NCBI GenBank assembly: GCA_947095535.1
Contig: OX352773.1
Span: forward strand, 31,393,398-31,457,397
Source: Poecilobothrus nobilitatus
Lineage: Eukaryota > Arthropoda > Insecta > Diptera > Dolichopodidae
Direction: 5' to 3'
DNA length: 64,000 bases
Part shown: positions 25,674 to 39,769 of the stretch, one piece after another
How the letters are laid out: each line of letters opens with the position of its first letter
Numbering within the stretch: the stretch's first letter is position 1
Translations under genes and position numbers: made by a program
The notes under the pieces: model-generated
Told to the model about the DNA's origin: nothing
The model's input: the letters and a program-made list of their open reading frames with translations, nothing else
Database searches by the model: none

Positions 25674-25865
25674 GAGCCTCGGTGACCTAGTGAGTAAAAC
25701 CGTGTATGAAAATAAATTGTAAACACCGAGATAGTGTGAATTCTCGAATTCCACACACCTGGTAAAAATAATTCCCCCTTACGACATTTACAGTCAAACC
25801 TGGAAAGGAAAGGCTGCGTAATTTTTTTGCCACATTTATATGGCCAGACAAATGCCCTAAAAAGA
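25674..25865 (+). mobile_element. tRNA-derived SINE (SINE-A), copy 1
   Basis: Starts GAGCCTCGGTGACCTAGTG, an RNA polymerase III A-box-like head. It then has AAACACCGAG, a degraded B box (CTCGAATTCCACACA), the body words ATTCCCCCTTACGACAT, GGAAAGGCTG, and the tail CCACATTTATATGG. It aligns in the same word order with copies at 39815, 42365 and 46341. The head is tRNA-like but the spacing and missing stem pairing exclude a working tRNA gene. Confidence 0.8.
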
Positions 25866-28076
25866 AAAATTTCAACCTTTTTATTCTGAGTTTTTTTTAT
25901 CACAATAACTGTATATTTTTAGTATTGAATTTTGAAGATGCAGTGCCCGCAATGAAGAAATTTATTAATATAGTATTAACAAGTACATGCGATTGCATTG
26001 TTTTATAATGATAATACCAAAGCCATAAAAAAATTTCTCTAACTTCATGCGTTGCCATTCGTTGCATAATTAAAATTATAAAATATGTACATATAATATG
26101 TACAATATTACATAAATTTATGTATAATATGTACATAAATTTCATTAAAATCTAGAAGCTCTACATATAGTGGTTTATTTTATTTTTTTCACACAGATTT
26201 TAGACGATCATTATTTGATTTCACTTAAATAATTTTTTTTTTTTTTTTTGTTACCCACTCTAATTTTAAAAAATAAATTGAATAAAAAAAAAAAATCTAC
26301 TGTTTTAAACATATGATATTTTTTTTTTTTGTATTTATGTTATACGTTCTGTTTCTGTATATTGTCTGTATTTTTATGAGAGTTTATCCCACAACGAAAA
26401 TTTATAAACAATAACCATCGCAATTGTATTTTAGCGACCGTACCGTGCGGTGTGATATTAAATTTTATATTTATTTTTCTACTGTCTTTTTGTTTTTCAT
26501 TATTGTGTTTTTTTTTTTTTAATCATTTTGTTTTTCAGTTTGAAGTGAGTTTTCATTCATAAAATGTGTATGATGGCAAAATCTATATAATGATTAATTA
26601 ATGTTCTTTTTTTTTTTTTTACATTGGGGGAAAAAAAAAAAAAAAAATCAACAATGAATTGAAAAAAATATATTTTAAATTTTGCTCGATCATTAATAAA
26701 GTGATTCTATGTTTCATTGTTATCGTATTTTTTTTTTGTTTTTGCTTTTTGTTTTTGTTATCAATGAAATTAGATTAAAATTACAAAACCACTTTAATTA
26801 AAGAAAAATTAAAAGATAAATATATGGTATATAAAAAAAAAAAAAAAAAAAACCGAATAAAAGAAAATTTTAAAATAAAAAAAAAAAAAAAAAAAGAAAG
26901 TACCTATATGTGAATTACTCAAAGTCAACAACTTTGTTAATTAATAATTTTAATTTTTGTTTTTTTTTTTCTTTTTAATCATAAATGAAAAGAAAAATAA
27001 TAAAATGTTTTTAAAAATTTTAAAATTTTATATTTTAAATTCTAAATTTAAAACATACTACATATAATAAATAATCAATGAAAATACTATATTATTATCT
27101 AATATTAAATTAATGTTAAATACTTCATATATTATATATACTTACTTAATAGGTACATACTATACAATAATTTTTTTTTTTTTTTTTGTCAAAAGTGAAA
27201 GGAAATTAAAGTGAATTTAATATTTAATTATAGTTTACCTTACATATAAGTTTAATAATATAATAATTAAGATATTATGTATAAATAGCAGTTAAATACA
27301 AAATATTTTGGCCCCCTAAATTAACAAGAATTTCTATACACAGAATCCCCTTACAAATCTTATATTTAAATTTAAGATATAGAATTTAAAATAATAACAT
27401 TAATATTATTAATTAGTATAAATAAATAAAATTAAAAAAAAATGTTAATTACAATTATTGTAGATTTCATAAAATTGTCTCAGATGCAAAAGAACCTTAT
27501 ATATATCATGTTAGTAGAAGTTTGCTTATCACAACACATGATCTTAAAACAACAATTCAATTAAGGAATCTAAATCTATTAATTAAAATTAATAGTATCA
27601 AAAAATTTATAGTATCTATTTAAAAAGAATGATCATTTTTTTAAATTTATATTATTATATATTAAATTATAATATTGAATAAAGTACATGTTTTTTATGA
27701 GTGTGTAAAATCACTTTGATCGAATTAGACGCAACACAACCTATTTTTTAAATAAAATATTTAATTAATATATGTATTCATATTGTGGTTTTTTAAATGT
27801 TGACAATCGACGCTTTTATGGTATAATTGTTGGTCAGTTTGTTTTAATTTAAAAAAAATTATTATCATATTTTTTAATTATTTTACTTAACGTTTCGTTT
27901 GTTATTTTTCAACTTCTTATATGAATAATTACTAACTATACATATCTATATTAACCTAAGAGTGTTCATCACGTAACATGTCGTAACTCTGTTACTGGAA
28001 AAATAATCAATAATTATTTTTTTAATTTGATAAAAGAAAGTAAATTAAAGTAATTAAAATGGCGCCTCATTTACTT
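25866..28076. other. AT-rich stretch, no supported gene
   Basis: Dominated by long homopolymer runs (for example 26610-26650 and 26828-26895). A slightly GC-richer patch at 26420-26455 (ACCGTACCGTGCGGTGTG) is unassigned. Confidence 0.45.
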
Positions 28077-28260
28077 CATTGAATTACTTCGATCGAATTG
28101 AAAAATGCGCCATTCGTCTTATTGATGATCTCGTTGAGATTAATACCAGCTAATACTCTTATCTCTCTTGATATTCGTGGTAATATTGGAGCTATTTCTC
28201 TTTTTTGTAGATATCTTGCAGTCTTATCTTATAGATACACACTTGTATCTTATAGATACA
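28077..28260 (+). pseudogene. Non-LTR retrotransposon reverse transcriptase C-terminal remnant
   Basis: One frame reads LNYFDRIEKCAIRLIDDL and, after a frame change, another reads SLDIRGNIGAISLFCRY. Together they resemble the region after the reverse transcriptase domain in LINE polyproteins (LDR-IQRRAIRLIDD, then SL-HRR-VA-LSLFYRY). Stops and at least one frameshift make it a fossil. At 28212-28272 a 21-base unit (TATCTTATAGATACACACTTG) is tandemly doubled. Strand and family are inferred from a short match. Confidence 0.45.
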
Positions 28261-28273
28261 CACTTGACACTTG

Positions 28274-31200
28274 TTCAAATTAGTAGGGGCCGGAGTTCGT
28301 CATTCGGCATTCCTATACTACATATGGATAGTGTTTATTTTGTATAGTCTTAAGTTGCGATTTTTTTTTATATCTCTTTAGATATAGGAGTTGAAATAAA
28401 TAATTACCTATAAGTGGTACTATCCTGGATATATATATATATACATTTGTTTCTTGTCACAATTGCAAAAATATGAAACCTATTACCATTCAATAGTTGG
28501 TTCACAAAATCTGGCGATTATGCCCAAATTCATAATGAATCTAAACAGATTTATCATTCACTTACCTCCTAACTCCCCTTTATCAGCAATTTAACTATTC
28601 TTATGCCATCCCCTGTAGTCACAACTACTTTTAGTACAAAGGAACATATAGGCATTTATGAAAAAAAAAAAAAAATTAATTAATTATTAAAAACAATTAA
28701 AAATGTAATAGTAAAAAATTAATAAGTACTGACAAAAATACAATAAGGTTAGTTCTTTAAAAACGATATATACTATTCGACCAAATTATCTGAGTAATTT
28801 ATTACTTATGAAGTTGACGAAATTGTCAGATATTCGAATATACAAATACTTACTAAAGAAGGCTCTAGATATTCCACTTTAGTACATATTAATATGTACA
28901 ATTCGATAAAGAATAAAAATATTATAATAGGAAAAAATTTAGATGAGATTACGAGAAATTTTTTAATGAAAGATGTACAATTAATAGATATGTATATTAA
29001 TATTAAAGTCATGAAATTATAAGAAAACCATACTAAATAAATTTAAAGGATACATTTTTTTGTTGTCTAGTTTTTTTAATACATATCATAATTAAAAAAG
29101 TATAAGTTATTCTTATAGTATAAACTTAAATCTATAATATTTAATACATTTTTATTACATATACCACCTATACCTATCATACATATATATTTTATGTGCT
29201 ATTTTATAACAAAATATCTGAGGTGATATACAATTAGTTTATTTGTATATATAATAAATTTCAATATGATCGTACCATAACTTAGGTTAAATTTTGAGAG
29301 GGTCATAATATTTTGTAATGTTGCTTGTATTATATACTTTTAATAATTTTGTATTTTGTTTAATAATTATATTTATTATGATATCTATAATTAAAAGATC
29401 GATAACAGTTTTTTATCTAAATCTAAAATTCATTTGAAAGATAATTATGTTTTAATATGTATTAATTTTTTATTTTTAGGTTTATGTATTATTAAACCAT
29501 ATAGATAATATATTAATGATAAAAAAAAATATTCTAATGTAAATATTTATAAAATAAAAACAAATAGTGAGTTTTGAGAAAATCAAAAGTGAACATTACT
29601 TTTTTATTTTTAATAAAAGTTTTAAATAATATCAAAGGTGATTATTTTATTATTGTATATATAAGTATATTGCCATGTTTATGTATTATTATTAATTTTA
29701 TATTAATTTTTTATCAGATTAGATTTTTTTTCTTTTTTTTTATTGAAAATTTGGTAGTCTTTAAATTTTTTATTAACATGAAAAAGTTTAATTTTTAAAT
29801 TTAATTTTGTAAAAAAATTTTTTCAAAAATGTGCTTATTAATTTAATGCTGTCCGTACCTCTACAAAATTTTTTGTTGAAAAGACTTTTTTATATAGTAG
29901 GTATGTATATAGTTACCGTTATTTTTTTTAATATTCAATGGTATCGTTTCTAATCTCCCAAATCATTATTGTTATTACAGGAACTTGAATTTTGGTTAAT
30001 TCTTCCTTTTCTCTCATATTTTTCTTATCTAAAATATACCTTCACATTTGAAGTGCAATGCCTTTTTTTAGAAATTATTATTAGACAATTTCTTACATTT
30101 CTTCTTTTGGCTTCGCTACATATTATATGGTAAGATATATTATTTGGAGTGATAATCATATTTTTTTTGAAGCTTAATGTAACTATATACATATACATAT
30201 ACTATATACATTTACATATTTATTTTTTAAATATGTACATACATATGTATATCTTTTAGGCTTTCTAATGGCTTTGATTTTTTAGAGCAGGCAACTCATA
30301 GGATTATTACGTAATTTTTATATTCGTATATTCTCAACAATAAAAGATTAAACTTAATAATTTTCTAGTTAATTATTTTCACGAGGTTTTCCAACATCGC
30401 TATTTTACCTTCAGTAATTAAAATCTTTAAAAATGAATAAAGCCGGGAGGTATTCAGTAAAAATTAAAAAAATATAAATATATAAATATATATATAATTA
30501 TTTTTTAAATATTATTTACACATGTTTTTAAATGAATATTAAAAAAAATTTAATTATTTTTTTTTTAAAATCATGTTGCAACTCCAATTTTGTGTATAAT
30601 TTTTTGGATATGTTAACTTTTGTACGTGAGAAATATAAATATAAACAAATAATTGACACCTACATTTTTTTTTAAACATTTTTTTTAACCATTTTTAAAT
30701 TGTTTGTGAGTCTACAGTTTAGTCTGCTGTTATATACTATAATTTATTTAATAAATATTGTATCTGATTGTATTATGATATTTTAAGTAATATACTTAAA
30801 AAAAAAATTTTTTTTTTTTTTTATTAAATCACGAAAATAATATATGAAATTGTAAATGTTTAGTTATTCTTATTATATAGAACATGGTTATTACTCTAAA
30901 TAATTTTTTTTGATATCAATGACAAAATATGTTTTTACACTCACAAACACTGACTAACATCACACAAAAATCTAATTTAATAGTAATTTTAAATTGATTA
31001 ATTTTCCAGAAAACGGCTTTGAAGTAAAATCATGAAATTTAATTTTAAAGGACTTTGAATCAAATTGAAATATATTTACAAAATTACGAAGGCTGTTAAA
31101 TATGTACATTATACAGTATTTTATCAAATGCGGTACATAGATATGAACATAAAAATTTTCTATTTTTTTGAGAATCTCCAAAAAAATCTCTTTCTGTCTT

Positions 31201-32298
31201 TTTAAGAATTTTTTGAATTCTTCAATGATGCGTATTCCCAATGTCCAATTTTTAATGTTATACAGCTACTTTTTTTTTTTTTTATCACAACTTCTCTCCT
31301 GCTCTCTATTTTTGCTTCAGTTATTAGTTGAAGGAGTTCATATTTTGACCCACACAAAATATAAACAAAGTAACAGCTTTCGCTCTTTACTATTTTTATT
31401 ATTTAAAGTACATTTTACTATTTGAAGTAGTTCTCTCTCGGTATAATGTATATATACCTTCAGTTAAGCATTCAGTATTTGTTATTCTTTGGACCCACAT
31501 CTCAAATGTCTCCAATCTATTCATGTGTTCTGTTTTTACTTCATACCATACCATACCATATTACAGCAGCATACTTATAATAACATTGCCCATCCCCATA
31601 CATATACGTATATGTAACAAAACAAAACGTACCCTTAAATTCTAATGAATATCTCTCTTGGTATAGGTATACCTAATTTTTTGTACTTTACGAATGAAAC
31701 TCTTACTATTTTAATGCGTGTTTTTTTTTTCTGTATTCCCATTCTAATTTTGGTGTAGCCATCCATCCGGAGATACTTAAATTTTCAATATTCTTTCGAT
31801 AGAGATAGCTTCTGCTTTTATTTCGGTATTCGGATTCTATAATTTTGGTGTAACATATACCCATCATCCGATCATATACTTTCTTTTAATACGGATCGTT
31901 CGTCTCTATTGCTAATGTTGGGTCAATATAAGGATGATTTTTTATGCCTTCTATCATATAAGTATATATTTGGTCTTAGCAGCTTTCATTTTATCATTTA
32001 ATGAAATTCTTGTAATGAAAGTCAAAGTATTTTGATATTTATCATTTCTTATATTTATATGCAATAAATATTTAATTTAAATTTTAATTGAAAAAATAAA
32101 ATTAAAATTTTGGATAAAAAATTATCATTCAAAACACACATTCTCAAAAACTTAGAGAAAATTAACAAATAATATATCCGAATTTTATATCCCGTAATTA
32201 ATACAAAAATCTAGGTTAAAAGAAGTTAACAAATTATTACTATTTAAAAACATTTTTCAAAGCTTCATATTGTACGGATTTTCCGTATGACAAAATGC
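28274..32298. other. AT-rich stretch, with a less AT-rich patch at 31430-31930
   Basis: No gene seen. At 31430-31930 composition changes and words repeat: CTCTCTCGGTATA at 31432 and CTCTCTTGGTATA at 31653; AATTTTGGTGTA with CCATC and CCG at about 31745 and 31845. A CCATA pentamer run lies at 31545-31562. This looks like a decayed repeat but I cannot name it. Confidence 0.4.
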
Positions 32299-32480
32299 TG
32301 TCAGAAGTAATTTAGGATTTCTGCAAAGAAAACATAACGATATTTTGAAACTGGTATTTAATAAACCAAGTTGGTTCTCTACAAAAAAGCTACAGAGTTA
32401 GCGTATATCAATACCATTTCGGAGGAGATTGAAAAACTAAATATAGCATTCCAAAATAGTTGCAGAAAATTCGCTTATAA
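32299..32480 (+). pseudogene. Jockey-like non-LTR retrotransposon remnant
   Basis: One frame gives RSNLGFLQRKHNDILKLVFN followed by KPSWFSTKKL; after a frame change another gives ISEEIEKLNIAFQNS. This order matches the C-terminal part of Jockey-type polyproteins (LQ-FQNK-LR-VFNAPWYVSN-TLH, then EEI-K...Y). In-frame stops are present. The call rests on a short, decayed match. Confidence 0.4.
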
Positions 32481-34127
32481 ATGCGATTTTAGATTAGCAT
32501 ATATAAGTTTAGTTTTAGTTCCTCTGTGAGGTTAGTTAAAATTTTATAAAATACATAATCAATAAGATTTTTCTTGCCATTTTCCTTAAAATCAATTAAT
32601 TTTCTTTTAAAAAAACATGTTTGTCAGCATAGGCTATATATAGTTCTAAGTTATAATAGATGTAAACATATGATAGTAAGCTCTTTAATATATAAATTGG
32701 CAAATGCAAAATTAGTAAAATTAAGGCAAATGAATAAATAAATAAATAAAAAAACAAAATTAAAACTGAACCGGTGTTTGAATGTTTATTGTTTTATTCA
32801 AAAAAATTTGAAAATAAAATTTTTTATTTTCTTCCGAACAAATCTTAGATTTTTTTTTTAAATTTATTCATTATTATTACAATACACTGAATTAATAAAT
32901 TATTAAATGTTTTTGTTATCCGCAATGAAATATTAAAGGAAATTTGGAAGTTTTTATAGAAAAATTTGGATGAAATAAAAATAATATTTACATACTTTTC
33001 TTTAAATACTATACTTACATACATATATAGGTATTATAATATACTTATTAGCATAGATATAAGATATTATCTGTATATTTTAATTACTGATTTTATTTAC
33101 AATATATATTAAATATAGATTTTATTCTGTTTCAATAATTATTTATTTTATATACCTACCTAGTACCTACATACATATATACTATATTTTTTATTTTTAG
33201 CAGATAAAAGTGAAAGATAAAAATTTAGTTTTTTTTTCATTATCTTTTGTTTATTTTTTTTTTTTTTCGATCCCAATTCTTTAATTTTGAAATGGATCAA
33301 TACAAATTAATTTTTACGAAAAAAAAAAAAAAAAAAAGATATGAGATATGAGATTGAGAAATTTTAGTACACGGATACACGTATTACCTATACTTAATAT
33401 GAAGTTTATTAAAAACAATTAGTTGAGCGGTTCTAATGAATTCAGTGTAGGTATGCAGAATTGTTTTCGAATTTTTTTCTTTTTTAACATAGCTACAAAA
33501 TTTTATGTATCGGCTTAAAAATTAATAATTATAATATTCGCTTTTCAAAATGTTTATATATAAAATTTAAATTACTTCAATCCAAATATATCTTGAACAG
33601 TTTGGCGATGTAACTATTAATTATTTAAAGAATATCCATGAAAATACCATACATCTCAAGTCTGAACATATGTACATATAAATATGTACATACTTTCTAT
33701 AGCTTCTAAACTATATCCACATAATATATTTTATGCAAATTTACATCTCAAAAACAATAAAATAAAATAATATAGAATATATGTATGTATGTATGTATGT
33801 AGAATAATATGGAATTGAACAAATAAAATTTTTAATTATTCTTAATTAGACGTATAAAATAATTTACAACAATAAATGACTTTATAAAGTTTATGGGTTT
33901 ATGTCAAATAAGGTCAATTGTAATTAAATGAAATGTTATTATATTAAATTTTGTATTCTTCAATCTATCAATCAAATGTTAATATCAAAGTGATCTTTAA
34001 TTAAAATACATATGTATGTATGTACCTACATACATAATAATTTAACTTTACATAAGTACTTATTTATTGTAAATGTACAAATGATTTTGAATTTAGCCGC
34101 ATGTATATAATAGATATATTAATATAA
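32481..34127. other. AT-rich stretch, no supported gene
   Basis: Only short ATGT/TATG microsatellites (for example 33781-33800) and A/T runs. Confidence 0.5.
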
Positions 34128-34600
34128 GGCCGCATCCACGCAGAAAGAGGGCGGGCGATTTTTTATAAAAATATTTCAAATATATTTCTTTTTTAACAAG
34201 TATCCATACCAGAGTACGATAAGACGGCAATTTTTTTGCTGTAAGCGGGCGATTTTTTAAAATCAAAATTGTTTGAATTTTTTTGTAGTAGCAAAACTGC
34301 GATAAATGTTGAATTTTCTGGATCTTCTCTTATGTTCCTATATAGAAATGATGGAACTCCCCAAAACTAGTTCATTCCATATTAATAGGGTGAATTCTAT
34401 ATCTTCAATTATTTTCAAAAATTAAATTTTTTTAATAAATAAGAATTTTTTTCACAAAATAAAATTTTACGAAGAATCGGCATTTTATAGAATACTTTAT
34501 TTGAAAGCTAACATGAAAAATAGAAAAATTACACAGAAAAATCGCAAAATTATATTGCCATCTGTTCACAAAAAAAATCTCCCGTCCGCTTTCTACATGA
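34128..34600. mobile_element. Candidate MITE with about 25-bp imperfect inverted termini
   Basis: The left end reads GCAGAAAGAGGGCGGGCG then ATTTTTT (34140-34166). The complement of the right end reads GTAGAAAGCGGACGGGAG then ATTTTTT (34572-34596). A further copy of GCGGGCGATTTTTT lies inside at about 34246. These are the only CG-rich words nearby, so the pairing is unlikely to be chance. No target duplication or coding sequence was resolved, so the family is unknown and the outer edges are approximate. Confidence 0.5.
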
Positions 34601-37041
34601 ACAATACACATTATATGATTATAAGTAACCTTTCATTGAACGAGAAAATACTTTTCTATATTTAATTTTTCCTCGAAATGATCGTTGTAGATGTCAAAAA
34701 TTATGTAAAATGTTATGTTTATAAAATTATCTAGTTTTTTTTGAGTTCGACAAAAAAAAAGTTCAATAAAAAATAAATTTTGAGTTCAATAAAAATAATT
34801 TGAATTTAAAATATGTAGTTCGGGAAATAAGTATATTGTATCTATTCCATCGCTCTTCAATTGTTTTTCTATTTTTTGTACATACTTATATTATTTTTTT
34901 CAGCTCAAAATCAAAAATCGAATGTCAACATATCATAATCACATACTATCGTCTCAAACCCACACAAATGAATTTAGAGAATTTCTACACATTTAAAATT
35001 CCATTAGATTTATCATCATTTATTTTTAAGTTGGTTTTGAGTCAATTAAATGAAAACTGAAATGTACATTTACATATAGTGTAAAATATCCTTTATATAC
35101 ATATCTATTTACTTTAATATAAAAGGACGAGCAAGAGCTTAAAGTTATAAGCTTATCTAGAGGCTATCTAAATATTATTACATAATTATATTAATCGAAA
35201 TAAATTTGCTCATAAGAAAAAGAGTATACCAGGCTATATTATTTACTTAGTTGGATTTAATTTTCTTCATTTTAAGAAACATCTTTCCTTTGAAACATTT
35301 TAATGCATTGTATAAATATTAAGGAAGTGAAATAAATCCTAGTTCTTGTTTTTTTCTTTCATTGGATTTCATTTTTAATCTGAATTTAAGTAAAATGCCA
35401 AATTCTTCTTTTTTTTTTGTATCTCTCCGTTATTCAGAAATTAAGAAGAAATTTTTTTTTGAATTTTTAATAAATACATAATATTGTATGTAAGAACCGT
35501 GAGACTCAGAACCAATGTAGTTATTCCAAGATTTTAGTTGTTTTGAAGAAATCATCAAAATCACTATGGTTTGTGTCTCTAATGAATTTCACCAACGATT
35601 TCCCAAACATGTAATTTATAAAAATTAGGTAGAAAAGAGTTGCCAAAAAATTGGGTTTAATGAAAATTAATACATAAATTGAAAAAAAAGAAATTATACG
35701 CCAGCAACATAGCGTTGTTGCACACCTACACCTAGAACAACAGCTGTCTGGAAGCAGATATGTATGTAATATAATATGAATTAATGTTTGTACAAAAATT
35801 CTATATAATATGTACAATAATTGGTTTTTAATACAAAATGTTTTCAATTGTTTAATCTTTAATCAAATTTATAATTAAAAAGAAAATGTTTATTTCAATA
35901 ATATTTTGTATAACAAAAAAACAAGAAACAAAAAATACTTAATATGAATACAAAAACAAAACAAAAAAAACATATGAATTCTTATTACGTATACAATTTC
36001 ATTGTCAAAATTTCGTTCACGTACACTTTTAATAAAAAATGAAAACTTTTTCTTATTATTATGAAATGTTGATATTTGCTAATTAATTACGATATTAACA
36101 TATTTTTTTTAAATAACGTATATAAATATAACTATATAAGAGATTCAATTCTGTCTTACTAACATTTTTAAAAATGTTAATTAACATCTGACTCATTTAT
36201 TTTATTTAACTATTTTTTTTTTTTTTTTTATAATTCTAAAAGTTATTATTTAAATGTATTTGAATTTAAAAAAACAAAAAAAAAAACAAACACAGCAATT
36301 TATAGGTAAGTGCGAAAATAAAATTTTTCGCTTTATTTGCAAAATTTATAGCGCCATTTAAACGAATTGTAAATTTAATGGGATTTAAAATATTCTTTGC
36401 AGTTATTTTAAAGGTATTTTTTTTTTAGGTATTTTAGATATGGGTGCAATTATTTAAAAGGTATTATTTTTCGATCAAGTTGATTTTGTTTAGATTTTTT
36501 TAGATTGTTAATAAAGTATGTAGTCATAACATTCCGCTGCCTTTGAATAGCCATAAATATTTACGGGAATTTCGAACACTCACAAAATCAAAGATTTCTT
36601 AGATAAGTATTTTGATTTTGGAGAAATTTTTTACGATTCTGCAACTTAAGTTATTTTTACTTTTTTTTTTTTTTTGTATATGATTATCCAGGTTGTAAAG
36701 AAAACTTGAGATAATGCCAAATGTTAATTTTTTTAAATGTTAGTTATTTTTAAATATTTTGTATATGCAAAATGCGTATTTTTTTATGAATATAAACAGT
36801 AAACAAAATATTGTACCTATCTAAGATTATAATTAATTATTTATTGTTTAATAGTAATACGTGGTAATACAAAATTATTATAGCTAATTTTGTATTTCAA
36901 ATTTACGCTATAATTTCTTTTTAATAAAGCTATTAATCATTGTATAATATCTGTTGTAACTCGCATTTTGAAAAATTAATTGAATTAATGTTATGAAATT
37001 GAGTTATAAAACATTTACATTTAATTAAATACTTTAAATAC
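34601..37041. other. AT-rich stretch; 35540-35700 resembles 51945-52085
   Basis: No supported gene. At 35565-35640 the words GGTTTGTGTCTC, ATTTCACCA, CGATTT, CCAAA and AAATTAGGTAGAAAAGA occur in the same order and spacing as at 51953-52030. A pair of decayed copies of one repeat is the likely cause. Confidence 0.45.
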
Positions 37042-37411
37042 AAATCATAAGTTATATTTTTATTTTTGATAAATTTTTTTTTTTGTTTTGCAATAATATA
37101 ATAATAATTTTTTAATATATAAAAAAAACTTTTAATTGAATATTACGAAATAAGTAAACGTTTCCAAGTAAAAAGGGATTTTTTTGTTAGCTAGACAGAC
37201 GGAAATATACACTTTAATTATAAATCATAAGTTATACATATATAGTTTTTTATACCTATGTTATTTTCAATGGATTTTGCAATAATATATTAATAATTTT
37301 ACGTTAATATATAAAATAACTTTAAATTAAATTTTACGAAACGTCAACTTATACTCGAGTAAAAGGGATGAATTTCCTAACTAGACAGACAGAAACTGTA
37401 CTTGGAAATTA
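37042..37411. repeat. Tandem duplication, about 180-bp period
   Basis: AAATCATAAGTTATA begins at 37042 and at 37222. Both units then carry TTTTGCAATAATATA, TTAATATATAAAA, ATATTACGAAA or TTTTACGAAA, AGTAAAA with GGGAT, and CTAGACAGACGGAAA or CTAGACAGACAGAAA. The duplication is diverged and not coding. Confidence 0.7.
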
Positions 37412-39586
37412 TATATGGTTTATTGTAGTTTTTTTTTTTTATCCTTGCCACTCCAAAGAGGAGTATAGGGCATCCACTAAGTCATTTATTCATATTTGAC
37501 TAAGTTTCAGTTTCTGGAATCATTATTTCACTAAGCCCGTTGATTATTCGACTGTAGCTATTGTATAAGACTAAGACGTTTCTATTATTTCAACGCCATC
37601 TATCTTATTTGGTTTATTGTAGTACCAGTGTAATAAATCGGGTTGGTAACCAAATCCACAAACCGAAATCCATAAAAAAAAAATCCAAAAGCCAAATTCC
37701 ACAAAAAACAAAAAATCAATAAAAATAAATCCACCAAAAAAAACCATAAAAAAAATGCGTAAATTTAAAAATGTGCAAAAAATATTCTGCTAAAAGCAAA
37801 AAAAAACTCTGATTTTGTAACAAATTTTAAAGGTCTTCATAAAAATTTTTTTGCATACATATTTCTACAGCAAAATTTACAAAGCTCCCGAGACACCGCC
37901 CGCCCCTGCCACGATTGTGCAAAGTTCACTGGATGCATTGCTAATTTTTTTTTTTTGTTTTGGTTAATGTAATCGCATCCTTAAATTTGCGGTTTGATTT
38001 TCTGTTCAAATAAAATTTAAATAAAAAGTAAAAATAAGTCATATTTGAAATCTTATATTTGTATTTTGTCTTGGTATTTTATTCAATAATTAATTTTATT
38101 ATGTTCTATGTTTCTAAAATTCCATCATGCATGATTATAAGATAATATGATCTTCAGCATTTCCTTAAATAAAAATGTTGTTACCTACTGTACTGGAATA
38201 AAAAATATAAAATGTTTCACCTGACCATCGAATTAGAGTTTTGAAGGTATATATTTTACTTTTTTAAAAAAGTATAGTTGTAAAAGGAGAGTGAAAAAAA
38301 AATTTGTCTGTGCGTTTTAAAAATACATACATACATATTACATATATGTAATTAAAATTTAAGAAAAACTCTGTAGTTTCCTGAATCATGTAATACGATA
38401 GAATCCCAATCTATGTATGCATGGTAGGTTTAGAAGGTGAGTTAATGATTTAATAGCTTTAAGCGCAACCCGAAAAGGGCTAAAGAAATATTTTCAAATA
38501 CAAATTATTTTTTGTCGCTTTTATAACGAACTGATAACACAACAAACATAATACTTATATAAAAAATCACAAGAATAGTTTACCGTTACACAAGTCACAA
38601 TAGATTATCGTTACAATAGTCATCTACTTTTTGAAATTCACGTACTTATGTAGTTTAAAGTTTATAAGAAGTTTTTCAAAATTAAAATTGATTAAAATAC
38701 GTGTTCCTTCCTATGCACAACAATGACAGGATAGATTGAAGGGTTTGGATACAATTTCAATTTTTTATTTACGATATCTTCATAATTCCTATAAATTTAG
38801 AAAATTTAATCAAGAAATTTGCTTCAATGAAGGCATGCAGAATTGTTCCTAATCCTAAATTTAATATAAATCCTAAATTCCTAATCCTAAATTTAATATT
38901 TTATTTTTTTATAAATATAATAAAGCATTTTTTACTCTTTAACTTAAAATGAAAAAGAGAAAAGAGGGCACAAAAAACATTGCTCGCTTTGCAAAAGGTC
39001 TTGAGCTGCCACTGTATGTATGTATTGTATATGTATATTTTATATATGTAGATATACGTACATATATAAATATAAAATTTTTAATAAATTAAGATTTAAT
39101 TATATTTCCAAAAAAATTAATTTAAATTCAATACGAGTATGGAATAAATTTAAAAATGTTCTATTGAATTTTATTGCAATAAATTACTATAAAACCTTCC
39201 CCTTCTCTTGTATATTGACCTTCTATTTTTTTTTTGTAAATTAAATAATTCTAAATTAAATTTGTTGATTTTGATTTTTGATTGATATTCTGTTCACATT
39301 TTTGTGTAATGTGATAAATGACAATTAAATGTTCAGTTATTGTACTATTATACTTATAATATTTTAGACTTTATTTATTTTTATTAAGGCTGAATTTAAA
39401 ACGATTCATAAATTCAATAAATAAAAATTCTTTTTTACGATTTGTCAATAAATTGCATTAATTGAATTTTATTCTGACAGATCAAACAGAGAAATAGGAA
39501 AAACTTTTTGTTTTATTTGTTCAGAAAAATGAATATCGATCTCTAAAAATTTTATAAAATTGATTTTCTATTAAATATTTAAGTTA
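37412..39586. other. AT-rich stretch, no supported gene
   Basis: Holds a run of ATCCA/CAAAA-type degenerate words at 37650-37760 and an isolated GC-rich patch at 37875-37940 (CCGAGACACCGCCCGCCCC). Neither could be assigned. Confidence 0.4.
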
Positions 39587-39769
39587 GGTCTTGGGTTCGA
39601 TTCCCGGCTAGGTACAATAATTATAATATAAAAAAAAAATATGCATTTAATTTATCGCAATATATAAATACATACTTTATATATTATAATATCTCGTACA
39701 CCCCACATTCCTACCAGGAAACAGGGATTATAGCTACCTGGCACATTTATGTACCACGGTACCTAGATA
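39587..39769 (+). mobile_element. tRNA-related retroposon (SINE-B) with 15-bp target duplication
   Basis: The element begins GGTCTTGGGTTCGATTCCCG, a tRNA B-box half, continues through AT-rich sequence, and ends with GGCACATTTATGTACCACGG. It is flanked by perfect direct repeats TAAATATTTAAGTTA (39572-39586 and 39770-39784), a target-site duplication of retroposition length. Only the B-box half is present, so the copy is 5'-truncated. The tail word CACATTTATGT is shared with SINE-A, suggesting mobilisation by the same LINE. Confidence 0.7.

Noticed and set aside
25674..25903. Minus-strand open frames over SINE-A copy 1
   Set aside because: They are reverse-complement readings of the SINE and are not conserved in the other copies.
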